Below are positions 27,109-35,316 of a stretch of DNA of 64,000 bases, piece by piece. The notes below the pieces were generated by a model. It ran no database searches. It saw only the letters and a program-made list of their open reading frames with translations, and was not told the DNA's origin. The DNA lies in assembly GCA_964574985.1 (NCBI GenBank), contig CAZNPH010000003.1, positions 157,455 to 221,454 of the forward strand, read 5' to 3'. Numbering within the stretch: position 1 is the first letter of the stretch; each line of letters starts with the position of its first letter. Both the position numbers and the translations under genes were made by a program. The stretch comes from CAZNPH01 sp964574985 (lineage in GTDB: Bacteria; Bacteroidota; Bacteroidia; Bacteroidales; SM23-62).

Positions 27109-27896
27109 TAATTTCGGGGAAAAATATCTGGATTACGGGAGCTTCTTCCGGGATAGGCGAGGCACTTGCCTGCCTGCTGGTGCGAAATGCAGGCACGTTA
27201 ATCATTTCTGCCAGAAACATCGGGAAGCTGGAGCGGGTGCGGGAAAAAACCGGACAATTCAGGAATAAATGCAGGATCGTTCCACTGGACCTGGAAGACG
27301 AAGAATCCATACAAAAAGCCTCCCGTGAAGTACTGGAACAGTACGGACCGGTAGATATCCTGATCAACAATGCCGGGGTCAGTCAGCGTTCCCTGACTGC
27401 CGAAACCCCTCTTCATGTGGACAGGAGGATCATGGAAATCAATTATTTTGGCACCATATCCCTGACCAAAAAGATCCTTCCGTCCATGATAAAAAGAAGA
27501 AAAGGCCAGATCACGGTTATCAGCAGCGTAACCGGAAAATTCGGGTTTCCCCTTAGGTCGGCTTATGCAGCTTCAAAACATGCCCTGATCGGTTTTTTTG
27601 ACACCCTCAGGGCCGAATTATCTGACCATAACATCCGCATCCTGCTGGTCTGTCCCGGAAGGATACGGACCAACATATCAATCAACGCCCTGGACAGGAA
27701 CGGTAAACAATACGGGATCATGGACCACGGGCAATCCAAAGGGATGAGTCCGATTACATGTGCAAAGATCATTGCCAGGTCCATTGAAAGAGACAGAAAA
27801 GAGATTGCCGTGGGACGCGAGAAGATAATGATCTGGATCAGAAGATTTTCGCCATGGCTTTATTATATATTGTCCCGCAGGATCAATCCCAGGTGA
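27105..27896 (+). CDS. Short-chain dehydrogenase/reductase
   Basis: 263 aa from the ATG at 27105, whose ATGA overlaps the acyltransferase stop. Classical SDR: nucleotide motif TGASSGIGEAL, NNAG, catalytic Ser-Tyr-Lys (SSVTGK... then YAASKHAL). Basic residues after the glycine motif (ARN) suggest NADP preference. Coupling to a lipid acyltransferase hints at lipid metabolism, but the substrate is not identifiable. Confidence 0.9.
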   Translation: MIISGKNIWITGASSGIGEALACLLVRNAGTLIISARNIGKLERVREKTGQFRNKCRIVPLDLEDEESIQKASREVLEQYGPVDILINNAGVSQRSLTAETPLHVDRRIMEINYFGTISLTKKILPSMIKRRKGQITVISSVTGKFGFPLRSAYAASKHALIGFFDTLRAELSDHNIRILLVCPGRIRTNISINALDRNGKQYGIMDHGQSKGMSPITCAKIIARSIERDRKEIAVGREKIMIWIRRFSPWLYYILSRRINPR

Positions 27897-27976
27897 CCGG
27901 TACTTAACAAACGCCGGTTTTACCGGAAATCCGGCAGGGAAACAAACAAAATTATGCAGATTTGCAAAAAGGGTAT

Positions 27977-27984
27977 TATATTTG
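27977..27984 (+). promoter_or_regulatory. -7 box for the VOC gene (TATATTTG)
   Basis: An exact TAnnTTTG match 26-33 bp before the start codons considered. An upstream TTTG (27961-27964) is only 12 bp away, shorter than the usual 17-23. Confidence 0.5.
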
Positions 27985-28009
27985 AACGTGAACTACAAAC
28001 GGATTGTAT

Positions 28010-29101
28010 GTGAATAGATTTGAGATCAAAGAAAAAATAATCAGCGGTATCCAGCAGATCGGGATCGGAGTGGACAACCTGAAAGATGCCTGGAGATGGT
28101 ACAAGGAACATTTCGGTATGGATGTCCGGGTTTTTGAAGAACAGGCCATCGCCGATCTTATGCTTGAATATACCGGAGGACTGCCTCACGAAAGACACGC
28201 AGCACTTACCCTGAACATGCAGGGAGGAGGCGGATTTGAAATCTGGCAATATACCCGGAGGACTCCCAAGGCCCCTGAAAGAGAAACCCTTCTGGGAGAC
28301 CTGGGCATCTACGCTGCTAAGATCAAAAGCAAGGACATCCATGCCACCCACCAGGCTTTCAAATCGAAAGAACTGGATGTCATGAAAATCTCCACCGATC
28401 CTTCAGGTATCGGACATTTTTTCGTCAGGGATCCTTATAAGAACATTTTCCAGGTTATTGGCGGCAACGACTGGTTTAAAAATGAAAAAAAACTGACCGG
28501 TGCCACCTATGGGGCCATGATCGGTGTTTCCGACATTGATAAGGCGAGAATCCTCTATAGCAATATTCTCGGCTATGACCGGGTCGTATACGACCTGGAG
28601 GACCAATTTGACGATTTCAGGGACCTGCCCGGGGGAAACAATGTTCTCAGACGATCACTGCTCAAGCCCAGCAAAGACTGGAAAGGGCTGTTCAGCCGGT
28701 TGTTCGGTCCGAGTTACATTGAACTCATCCAGGTCAGGGGCCGGAAACCCAGAAAAATCTATGAAGGAAGGCAATGGGGCGACCTGGGGTTCATACACCT
28801 GTGCTACGATGTTACGGGAATGGACCTTCTCAGGAAAGAATGCGAAACACACGGATTTCCGTTTACAGTGGATTCATCCCGGAAACACAACAAAAAGGGC
28901 AGTTTTGATATAGGTGAAGCCGCCGGGCAATTTTCGTATGTGGAAGATCCGGACGGAACCCTGATCGAATTTGTAGAAACCCATAAAATCCCCATCATCA
29001 AAAAACTTGGCTGGTACCTGAACCTGAGAAACCGGAATCCTGAAAAAGCACTGCCCAATTGGATACTGAAGGCCATGTCATTCAACCGGGTAAAATATTG
29101 A
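28010..29101 (+). CDS. Two-domain VOC (glyoxalase/dioxygenase superfamily) protein
   Basis: 363 aa from the GTG at 28010; a TTG at 28004 would add two residues. Two VOC-type modules: about 10-150 (GIQQIGIGVDNLKDAWRWY) and about 165-335 (GAMIGVSDIDKARILYSNIL, with DPDGTLIEFVETH near the end). VOC enzymes are metal-dependent lyases, isomerases or dioxygenases; the reaction here cannot be told. The stop overlaps the nitroreductase start (TGATG). Confidence 0.8.
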   Translation: MNRFEIKEKIISGIQQIGIGVDNLKDAWRWYKEHFGMDVRVFEEQAIADLMLEYTGGLPHERHAALTLNMQGGGGFEIWQYTRRTPKAPERETLLGDLGIYAAKIKSKDIHATHQAFKSKELDVMKISTDPSGIGHFFVRDPYKNIFQVIGGNDWFKNEKKLTGATYGAMIGVSDIDKARILYSNILGYDRVVYDLEDQFDDFRDLPGGNNVLRRSLLKPSKDWKGLFSRLFGPSYIELIQVRGRKPRKIYEGRQWGDLGFIHLCYDVTGMDLLRKECETHGFPFTVDSSRKHNKKGSFDIGEAAGQFSYVEDPDGTLIEFVETHKIPIIKKLGWYLNLRNRNPEKALPNWILKAMSFNRVKY

Positions 29102-29679
29102 TGGATATGTTGAAAGACCTGATTCTCCCCAACCGGAGTTACAGAAGGTTTTACCAGGACCATCCCGTTTCTGCTGAAGCCCTGAAAGAAATGATCGATA
29201 TGGCAAGATTGTCCGCATCTGCCAGAAATGATCAATCCCTGAAATACTATATCTCCGTATCAGCCAAAACGAATGAGCTTATTTTTCCAACCCTGGCATG
29301 GGCAGGATATTTGGCAGACTGGAACGGTCCTGCAGAAGGAGAAAGGCCTTCCGCCTATATTCTTGTTCTGAATGACGACCGCATCAGCAAAAATTTTCTC
29401 TGTGATCACGGAATCGCTTCCCAGAGCATTTTGCTCAGGGCGGTCGAAATGGGATTGGGTGGATGCATCATTGCTTCAGTTCAAAGAAAAGAGCTTTCCG
29501 AATCATTGAACCTGCCTGCTCATTTGCAGATATTGCACGTGATTGCACTGGGTAAGCCAAAAGAAAAGGTGGTCATTGAAAAGACCGGAAAGTACGGGGA
29601 CATCAAATACTGGAGGGACAAAGACGGGATTCACCATGTGCCCAAAAGACCCCTGGATGAGATCATTATCAATTTCTGA
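29101..29679 (+). CDS. Nitroreductase-family flavoprotein
   Basis: 192 aa from the ATG at 29101. FMN-dependent reductase fold: RSYRRF near the N-terminus, ARLSASARNDQ, DHGIASQSILLRAVEMGLGGC and ALGKPKE. Substrate unknown. Translationally coupled to the VOC gene by a 1-nt overlap, so the two probably act on related compounds. Confidence 0.88.
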   Translation: MDMLKDLILPNRSYRRFYQDHPVSAEALKEMIDMARLSASARNDQSLKYYISVSAKTNELIFPTLAWAGYLADWNGPAEGERPSAYILVLNDDRISKNFLCDHGIASQSILLRAVEMGLGGCIIASVQRKELSESLNLPAHLQILHVIALGKPKEKVVIEKTGKYGDIKYWRDKDGIHHVPKRPLDEIIINF

Positions 29680-29720
29680 ATATCCCGTGAAGCGGGTCTG
29701 GCAATTTTCCTCTCCCTGAA

Positions 29721-29750
29721 TGCAACCTTTTCAGAAGCCCACAGGTCATA
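29721..29750 (+). promoter_or_regulatory. Candidate ECF-type promoter ahead of the sigma factor gene
   Basis: TGCAACC (29721-29727), 17 bp, then GTCATA (29745-29750): an AAC-type -35 and GTC-type -10, the general form of ECF sigma promoters. It lies 20 bp before an ECF sigma gene, which often autoregulate. No TAnnTTTG box is present here. Confidence 0.35.
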
Positions 29751-29769
29751 ACATTAGTGACGGAATAGC

Positions 29770-30327
29770 ATGCTTGATGAAAAGAAAATAGTCAACGGGT
29801 GTTGCAAAAATGAAAGAATAGCCCAGAAAATGCTCTTTGACAAGTATGCTTCCATATTGCTGGGAGTGTGCATAAGGTATTCCGACAGGCGTGATATTGC
29901 GGAAGACATCCTGCAGGACGGTTTCGTGAAGATCTTTACAAAAATCAAGGATTATAAAGGAAAAGGCGCCCTGGTCAACTGGATGAAAAAGATCATGATC
30001 AATACGGCCATCACCCATTATCACAGAAACATCAAGCACCAGAGGAATTATGATATTGAAGATGTACGTGAAACAAATATTAAAGGAAACATCACCGAAG
30101 ATCACCCATACACCCGGGAAGAACTTATGGAGGTCATCCGGAGTCTTCCCCGGGGATACAGGATTGTCTTCAACCTTTATGCAATAGAAGGTTACAAGCA
30201 CAAGGAGATCGCAGGTATGCTCGATATTGATATCAATACATCGAAATCACAATACAGCAGGGCCAGGCAACTGATCAGAAAGAAACTGAAAATACTGGAA
30301 CAGGAATCAAAGAAGACGGATGGTTGA
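29770..30327 (+). CDS. ECF RNA polymerase sigma factor
   Basis: 185 aa. Region 2 (about 20-85; AEDILQDGFVKIFTKI) and region 4 (about 120-175; LPRGYRIVFNLYAIEGYKHKEIAGML then a helix-turn-helix), no region 1.1 or 3. Its last 8 nt overlap a gene for a membrane-anchored protein with a cytosolic N-terminus, the usual place for an anti-sigma factor. A candidate self-dependent promoter lies just upstream. Confidence 0.92.
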   Translation: MLDEKKIVNGCCKNERIAQKMLFDKYASILLGVCIRYSDRRDIAEDILQDGFVKIFTKIKDYKGKGALVNWMKKIMINTAITHYHRNIKHQRNYDIEDVRETNIKGNITEDHPYTREELMEVIRSLPRGYRIVFNLYAIEGYKHKEIAGMLDIDINTSKSQYSRARQLIRKKLKILEQESKKTDG

Positions 30328-31687
30328 AAAAGAACCAAATATCGAAAAAATATTCAGGGATGCCCTGGAAGAAATGCCTGTCAAACCTTCTCCGGGCACC
30401 TGGCTGGCTATCCGGAGAAAATTGTGGATCAGGCAATTCCTTGCCTTCAATCCGGGCAGTTTCAACGTTTACTATTTGGGTGGAGTTGCGGTGCTCGCCC
30501 TGACCGGTTATTTGATGTTCAGTCAACCGGAAAAACCGGATTCCCGGGCAGTTTCAAGTCCTCCGGAGTCCACTGCCTTCCCCGGCAGGGAACCGGGAAT
30601 CTCTGTGCCTGGTAAAGAACAAGCCGTTCAACCAACCGACAATATCCAGCCAAACGGTCCTGAACGGGAAAATTTGAAAAAACACAAGGAAGAAAACCGG
30701 ATTTTTTCGGATGCGGACAGTCTGAAAAAAGAATTGCCCGGGGTTTCCGGTACCGGCAGTGAACATCCCGGAAAAATAACATCCGTAATACGCAGAGATG
30801 AGGAAACAATCCCTTCTGCGGAAAAAGAGCTGCAGAAAACCATCCTCCCGGAACAAAAAGAACGGGAGGAAAGATTCAAACCACCGCTCAAGGCAGATTT
30901 TAAAGCCAGCCAAACCTCCGGGTGCGCTCCCCTGGCCGTTGAGTTTGTCAATTTATCACAGCAATTTGAACAGACTGAATGGACTTTCGGGGACGGGGGA
31001 AGTTCATCGGAACCCAATCCGTCCTATGTATATGACGAACCGGGAACCTATACGGCTGAACTCCGTGTATACGACACAACCAGCATTTCCCGTTCAGTTA
31101 CCATGAAGATTCTTGTACATGCTTCGCCCAAAGTACATTTCGAATTTGATGAAACGGCAGATATCTCCAAAGGAGAGCCGGTCTATTTTTATAACTACAC
31201 CCGGAACGCGGATTTTTATCTTTGGGATTTTGGTGACGGTACATATTCGGAACTGATCGAACCCGTACATTATTATGAAGAAGCCGGAGAATACAACATC
31301 AAATTGAAGGCGTGGAATACAAATCAATGTTACGATTCACTGACGGTCACCAATGCATTTAATCCGGATTTGCATGAGATCATTTTCCCAAACGCCTTTA
31401 CTCCAAACCTAAACGGGCCTTCCAACGGATTCTACCGGAAAGGGGAGGTCAATAATCATGTTTTTCATCCGGTGGTCAAAGGAGACCTGACGGAATACCA
31501 GCTTAAGATATTCAACCGCAGGGGGGTATTGTTGTTTGAAAGCAATGACATAAACATCGGCTGGGACGGGTACTACAAAGAAAAGCTCATGCCGCAGGGA
31601 GTATACATCTGGAAGGCACGGGGAAGGTTCAGCCACGGGAAAACATTCGTCAAGAGCGGGGATGTAACCATGCTGATCCCAGAATAA
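30320..31687 (+). CDS. Membrane-anchored PKD protein with type B T9SS C-terminal domain; putative anti-sigma/envelope sensor
   Basis: 455 aa. Seen in order: a charged cytosolic N-terminus (about 1-48) of anti-sigma size; one transmembrane segment (about 50-68); a long charged Pro/Lys/Glu-rich linker (about 70-190); two PKD domains (about 195-275 with FGDGGSS, about 280-355 with WDFGDGTYS); and a gliding-motility-associated type B C-terminal domain (FPNAFTPNLNG... GVYIWKA... GDVTMLI). There is no cleavable signal peptide, which is unusual for T9SS cargo. The overlap with the ECF sigma gene and the PorP/SprF gene downstream suggest it links T9SS or surface status to the sigma factor (inference). 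Confidence 0.85.
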   Translation: MVEKEPNIEKIFRDALEEMPVKPSPGTWLAIRRKLWIRQFLAFNPGSFNVYYLGGVAVLALTGYLMFSQPEKPDSRAVSSPPESTAFPGREPGISVPGKEQAVQPTDNIQPNGPERENLKKHKEENRIFSDADSLKKELPGVSGTGSEHPGKITSVIRRDEETIPSAEKELQKTILPEQKEREERFKPPLKADFKASQTSGCAPLAVEFVNLSQQFEQTEWTFGDGGSSSEPNPSYVYDEPGTYTAELRVYDTTSISRSVTMKILVHASPKVHFEFDETADISKGEPVYFYNYTRNADFYLWDFGDGTYSELIEPVHYYEEAGEYNIKLKAWNTNQCYDSLTVTNAFNPDLHEIIFPNAFTPNLNGPSNGFYRKGEVNNHVFHPVVKGDLTEYQLKIFNRRGVLLFESNDINIGWDGYYKEKLMPQGVYIWKARGRFSHGKTFVKSGDVTMLIPE

Positions 31688-31769
31688 AATCCCCTTACGC
31701 ATCCGTCTGCACGGAATCATCAAAAATCCGGTTCCCTCCCCTGCCCAAATAGCCAATTTTGCGTAATAT

Positions 31770-31802
31770 TGCCCCGGAACAGTAACCCCCCGGGGCATTT
31801 TT
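31770..31802 (+). terminator. Rho-independent terminator after the sigma/PKD operon
   Basis: An 8-bp GC-rich stem, TGCCCCGG paired with CCGGGGCA, with a 12-base loop, followed at once by five T. It lies 82 bp after the PKD gene stop and before the PorP/SprF gene, separating the two transcription units. Confidence 0.8.
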
Positions 31803-31940
31803 ACGTTTAATATTACGGTTATATGCAGGCACCGGACTGTATCACAATCAATTCGTGTTGATATTTTTTGTCCAGGGTGTTGCATATTTGGCTATTTTTG
31901 GTCATAAATACTTACATTCGTATACTGGAAAGCATCAATT

Positions 31941-32930
31941 GTGAGGCATCTTTCTTCAATAACAATATTTTTTTTTATCGCATTTTCCTTTTTCCGGACG
32001 CTGAATGGTCAGGATCCCCAATTCACCCAGTTCTATTCCAATCCATTATACCTGGCCCCCTCTTTCGCGGGTGCAACCCAGCAACACAGGATTGCATCCA
32101 CATACCGGAATCAATGGCCCAGTCTGCCCGCGCCTTTTGTCACCTATACTTTTTCATACGATCATTTCTTTTCAAATTTCAACAGCGGGGTGGCTTTGTT
32201 CTTCCTCAGGGATGTGGCAGGATCCGGTGACCTGAGCACAACAAACTTCGGCGTTCAGTATTCTTACGATTTCCAGGCCTCACACGTATGGCATATCCGT
32301 CCGGGCATTCATTTCATGTATACCCAGGCCGGACTTGATTTCAATAAGCTTTTATGGGGAGACCAGCTCTCCCCGGGGGGCATAACACCCACCATACAGG
32401 TACCTACCCTTCAGAACAAAGGAGATGTGGATTTCAATACATCATTGCTGGTCTACTCTGATAAACACTGGTTCGGAACATCCGTTGATCATCTTTTACG
32501 CCCCAATGCCTCCTTGTACGGCAACGAAACCCGGTTGCCCATGAAGATCTCTGTTTTCGGCGGAACACAGATCATCAGAAAAGGCCGCTTGCTAAAGCCC
32601 GTTGACGAAACCCTTTCTCTTGCTTTCCTGTTTAAATATCAGGACAATATCACCCAGCTTGACCTCGGCGTATACTGGTATAAGAATCCTTTGGTATTCG
32701 GACTATGGTACAGGGGGATCCCTTTTCTGAACAGGGATCCACGGGGAGATGCGGTTGCATTCCTGGTGGGATACAAAATTGAACAGTTCAGCATCGGCTA
32801 CAGTTATGATTTCACTATAAACAGACTCCTGACATCCACCGGTGGCGCTCATGAAATCGCCCTGATATACGAATTTGAGACCACCCGGAGGAAGAAGAAG
32901 AAACATATGGTGCCCTGTCCTGAATTCTGA
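31941..32930 (+). CDS. PorP/SprF-family type IX secretion outer-membrane protein
   Basis: 329 aa starting at GTG. Signal peptide (hydrophobic 6-20, cut near LNGQ), then DPQFTQFYSNPLYLAPSFAGA, the hallmark N-terminus of this family, and a barrel of alternating strands. Members are outer-membrane partners that T9SS needs for secretion or attachment of type B cargo such as SprB. The preceding gene carries a type B domain, so this is probably its partner. The last residues are basic and then polar, not a classic terminal Phe. Confidence 0.92.
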   Translation: MRHLSSITIFFFIAFSFFRTLNGQDPQFTQFYSNPLYLAPSFAGATQQHRIASTYRNQWPSLPAPFVTYTFSYDHFFSNFNSGVALFFLRDVAGSGDLSTTNFGVQYSYDFQASHVWHIRPGIHFMYTQAGLDFNKLLWGDQLSPGGITPTIQVPTLQNKGDVDFNTSLLVYSDKHWFGTSVDHLLRPNASLYGNETRLPMKISVFGGTQIIRKGRLLKPVDETLSLAFLFKYQDNITQLDLGVYWYKNPLVFGLWYRGIPFLNRDPRGDAVAFLVGYKIEQFSIGYSYDFTINRLLTSTGGAHEIALIYEFETTRRKKKKHMVPCPEF

Positions 32931-32956
32931 GAACCCTTCTGGTTTTCCAACACTTA

Positions 32957-32989
32957 TTGGCAATTGTATTGTATAAAAAATTATATTTG
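32957..32989 (+). promoter_or_regulatory. Promoter for the Skp-like gene (TTG, 22 bp, TATATTTG)
   Basis: -33 TTG at 32957-32959 and an exact -7 TATATTTG at 32982-32989, spacing 22 bp. A leader of roughly 25 nt precedes the ATG at 33019. Confidence 0.55.
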
Positions 32990-33018
32990 CAGCATAAGCA
33001 TTAAACGAGAATTCTGCC

Positions 33019-33636
33019 ATGATGAAAAAAATATGGATTATCCTCAACGGGGTTCTGGCAGCAGCCGTGATCCTTCTGTACATCCTGCATTTTACAGGCA
33101 AGTCCGGTGAACCTGAAACCACCGTGAGTGAAACACAAAATCAACAGGATACGGTATTGTCTCTGGCATACATAAACATTGACACGGTACTGAACAATTA
33201 TGATTATTTCTATGATCTGAGAGATGAACTGTCTGAAAAACAAAGCACTCTTGAATCGGAATTGAATTCCAGGTCAAAGGATTATGAAAAGAGTGCTTCT
33301 GATTTTCAGGGAAAAATCCAGAAAGGTTTGGTTACCCGCCGTGAAGCTGCTGAACTTGAGCAGCAATTGAGGCAGGAACAGCAAAACCTGCTGCGACTAC
33401 GGGACAACATGAGCATGGAACTGGCTGAAGAAGAACAGGTTATGAACAGAAAGCTGATCAACAGCATCATTGAGTATCTGGAAGAATACAACCGGGACGG
33501 CAAATATGATTTCATATTCTCCAACAGTTTCGGGGACAATCTTTTGTATGCAAAAAACTCCCTGGACATTACCGATACGGTGATTGAAGGACTCAACCGT
33601 TCATACAAACGGAACAATCCCGGGAAAGATCAATAA
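33019..33636 (+). CDS. OmpH/Skp-like protein with uncleaved-type N-terminal membrane segment
   Basis: 205 aa. Hydrophobic segment about 5-25, then a Skp layout: LAYINIDTVLNNYDYF, a coiled coil (about 70-150) rich in Glu, Gln and Arg, and YDFIFSNSFGDNLLYA. It lacks an obvious signal-peptidase site, so it may stay anchored in the inner membrane, unlike the two OmpH copies near bamA. Its TAA overlaps the next start by one base (TAATG). Confidence 0.85.
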   Translation: MMKKIWIILNGVLAAAVILLYILHFTGKSGEPETTVSETQNQQDTVLSLAYINIDTVLNNYDYFYDLRDELSEKQSTLESELNSRSKDYEKSASDFQGKIQKGLVTRREAAELEQQLRQEQQNLLRLRDNMSMELAEEEQVMNRKLINSIIEYLEEYNRDGKYDFIFSNSFGDNLLYAKNSLDITDTVIEGLNRSYKRNNPGKDQ

Positions 33637-34907
33637 TGATCCGCGCCATCGGTTCATATCTTAACAGGAACAATATTGTTGAAGGCAGGATTTCGGAACC
33701 AACCCCGGGGAATTTACACTTTATCGTGGTCATTCCCTGCATGAACGAGCCCGGTATCCTCAAAACACTGCATTCATTACATCAGTCAGCCCAAAAAGAG
33801 TGGCCGGTTGAAATCATCGTTGTGGTCAACTCTTCCGAAAGATCTTCTGCCGGTGTCCTCTCCCGCAATCTGAAAACCATCCTTGAAATAAAACAATGGT
33901 GCCGTACGCATTGTGAAGATCATTTCAATACCCACATCATTCATTTGCATAAAATCCCGGACAAGCGGGCCGGTGCCGGGTATGCAAGGAAGGCGGGGAT
34001 GGATGAGGCGCTGTTCCGTTTTCATACCATCCGGAAACCGGAAGGGATCATCGTTTCATTCGATGCAGATGCTACCTGCCGGAAGAATTTTTTCCGGTCC
34101 CTGCACGATCATTTCAATAAACAACCGGAGACCGGCGGGTCTTCCATATATTTCGAACATCCCCTGGAAGGCAAAGAATTCGATCAAACGGTTTATCATG
34201 CAATCTGCCGCTATGAACTTCATATGCGGTATTACGTCCAGGGGATCAGGAATTCCGGATTTCCCTATGCATACCATACCGTCGGATCCTGTTTCTGTGT
34301 CAAAGCATATGTATATGCAGCACACGGTGGAATGAACAAAAGAAAATCGGGAGAGGATTTTTATTTCCTGCACAAGATCATACCCCACACCCGTTTCTCC
34401 GAAATCAATACCACTACAGTGCATCCTTCCCCCAGACCTTCAACCCGTGTCATTTTCGGGACAGGACCGGCGGTTCACAATATCCTGAAAAGTCCGGACC
34501 CCTGCTTTTATACATATCACTGGCAATCTTTTTCATTGCTCCGGGAATTTTACCAACATAAAGACCGTTTCTACCGGAGCGGCACAGAGCAAGTCAACCG
34601 TTCTCTGGGAAAATTGTCCCCGGTGACCGCCAAATATCTTTCCTCAGGATCATTTTTTGAAGAAATATCAGAGATCAACCGGAATTCATCTGCCAGGGAA
34701 CATTTTAACAAAAGATTTTTCCTGCGATACAACATGCTTTGGATCCTTAAATTTCTGAACCATCTGCACAGGGAGCAATTTCAAAGGCAAGCGGTTGAAA
34801 AGGCGGCGGATATGCTGCTTCGGGAATCCGGTTTTTTTCCTCATCCCAAACCGGATTGCAGGGATTTGCTTGATTATTACAGAAACATTCAGGGGGAGGG
34901 AAAGTAA
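33636..34907 (+). CDS. Family-2-like glycosyltransferase
   Basis: 423 aa. GT-A nucleotide-sugar fold: HFIVVIPCMNEPGILKTL, EIIVVVNSS, and the metal-binding motif SFDADATCRKNFF. The C-terminal part (about 280-423) is not recognised. No transmembrane helix is evident. Sugar and acceptor unknown. Coupled to the Skp-like gene by a 1-nt overlap, and convergent with the FtsB-like gene. Confidence 0.78.
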   Translation: MIRAIGSYLNRNNIVEGRISEPTPGNLHFIVVIPCMNEPGILKTLHSLHQSAQKEWPVEIIVVVNSSERSSAGVLSRNLKTILEIKQWCRTHCEDHFNTHIIHLHKIPDKRAGAGYARKAGMDEALFRFHTIRKPEGIIVSFDADATCRKNFFRSLHDHFNKQPETGGSSIYFEHPLEGKEFDQTVYHAICRYELHMRYYVQGIRNSGFPYAYHTVGSCFCVKAYVYAAHGGMNKRKSGEDFYFLHKIIPHTRFSEINTTTVHPSPRPSTRVIFGTGPAVHNILKSPDPCFYTYHWQSFSLLREFYQHKDRFYRSGTEQVNRSLGKLSPVTAKYLSSGSFFEEISEINRNSSAREHFNKRFFLRYNMLWILKFLNHLHREQFQRQAVEKAADMLLRESGFFPHPKPDCRDLLDYYRNIQGEGK

Positions 34908-34923
34908 CAGGATCCGTTCCATT

Positions 34924-35223
34924 CTATTCTTCCACAATGATGAAAATGTCCTCGTCTTTTTTCTTCATCAGGTACTCTTCCCGGGCAAATTTTTCAAGGT
35001 TTTCCCGGTCAGTCTTCAGTTCATTCAGTTTCCGGCTGTCTTCCCCGATCCTTTCCAGATAGTATTGTTTTACATTCTCCAGAAGATTCAGCTCATGCAT
35101 GATTTTTATCCTGTCGATCAAATTGTTCCTGTCGAAGACCAGAATCCAGACAAATACGATCAGCAGCGTGATTGAGTATTTATTCCTTAAGAAATAAGGG
35201 ATTTTCATCCAAATCCTTTCCAT
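34924..35223 (-). CDS. FtsB/DivIC-like septum formation initiator
   Basis: 99 aa. Short cytosolic N-terminus, one membrane segment (about 18-30; ITLLIVFVWILVF), then a coiled coil (about 38-80) and the family-like REEYLMKKKDEDIFII. FtsB-type proteins join FtsL and FtsQ at the division site. The pairing is inferred from fold and size; no ftsL or ftsQ is nearby. Confidence 0.85.
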   Translation of the reverse strand: MERIWMKIPYFLRNKYSITLLIVFVWILVFDRNNLIDRIKIMHELNLLENVKQYYLERIGEDSRKLNELKTDRENLEKFAREEYLMKKKDEDIFIIVEE

Positions 35224-35316
35224 GGATCTCTCAAATGTTCTTCAGGCAAATTTAAAGAATCCTTTGCAGAGCTTAAAGAATTCATTTGAATAGTCCGGTA
35301 TATTTATCAACAATTC

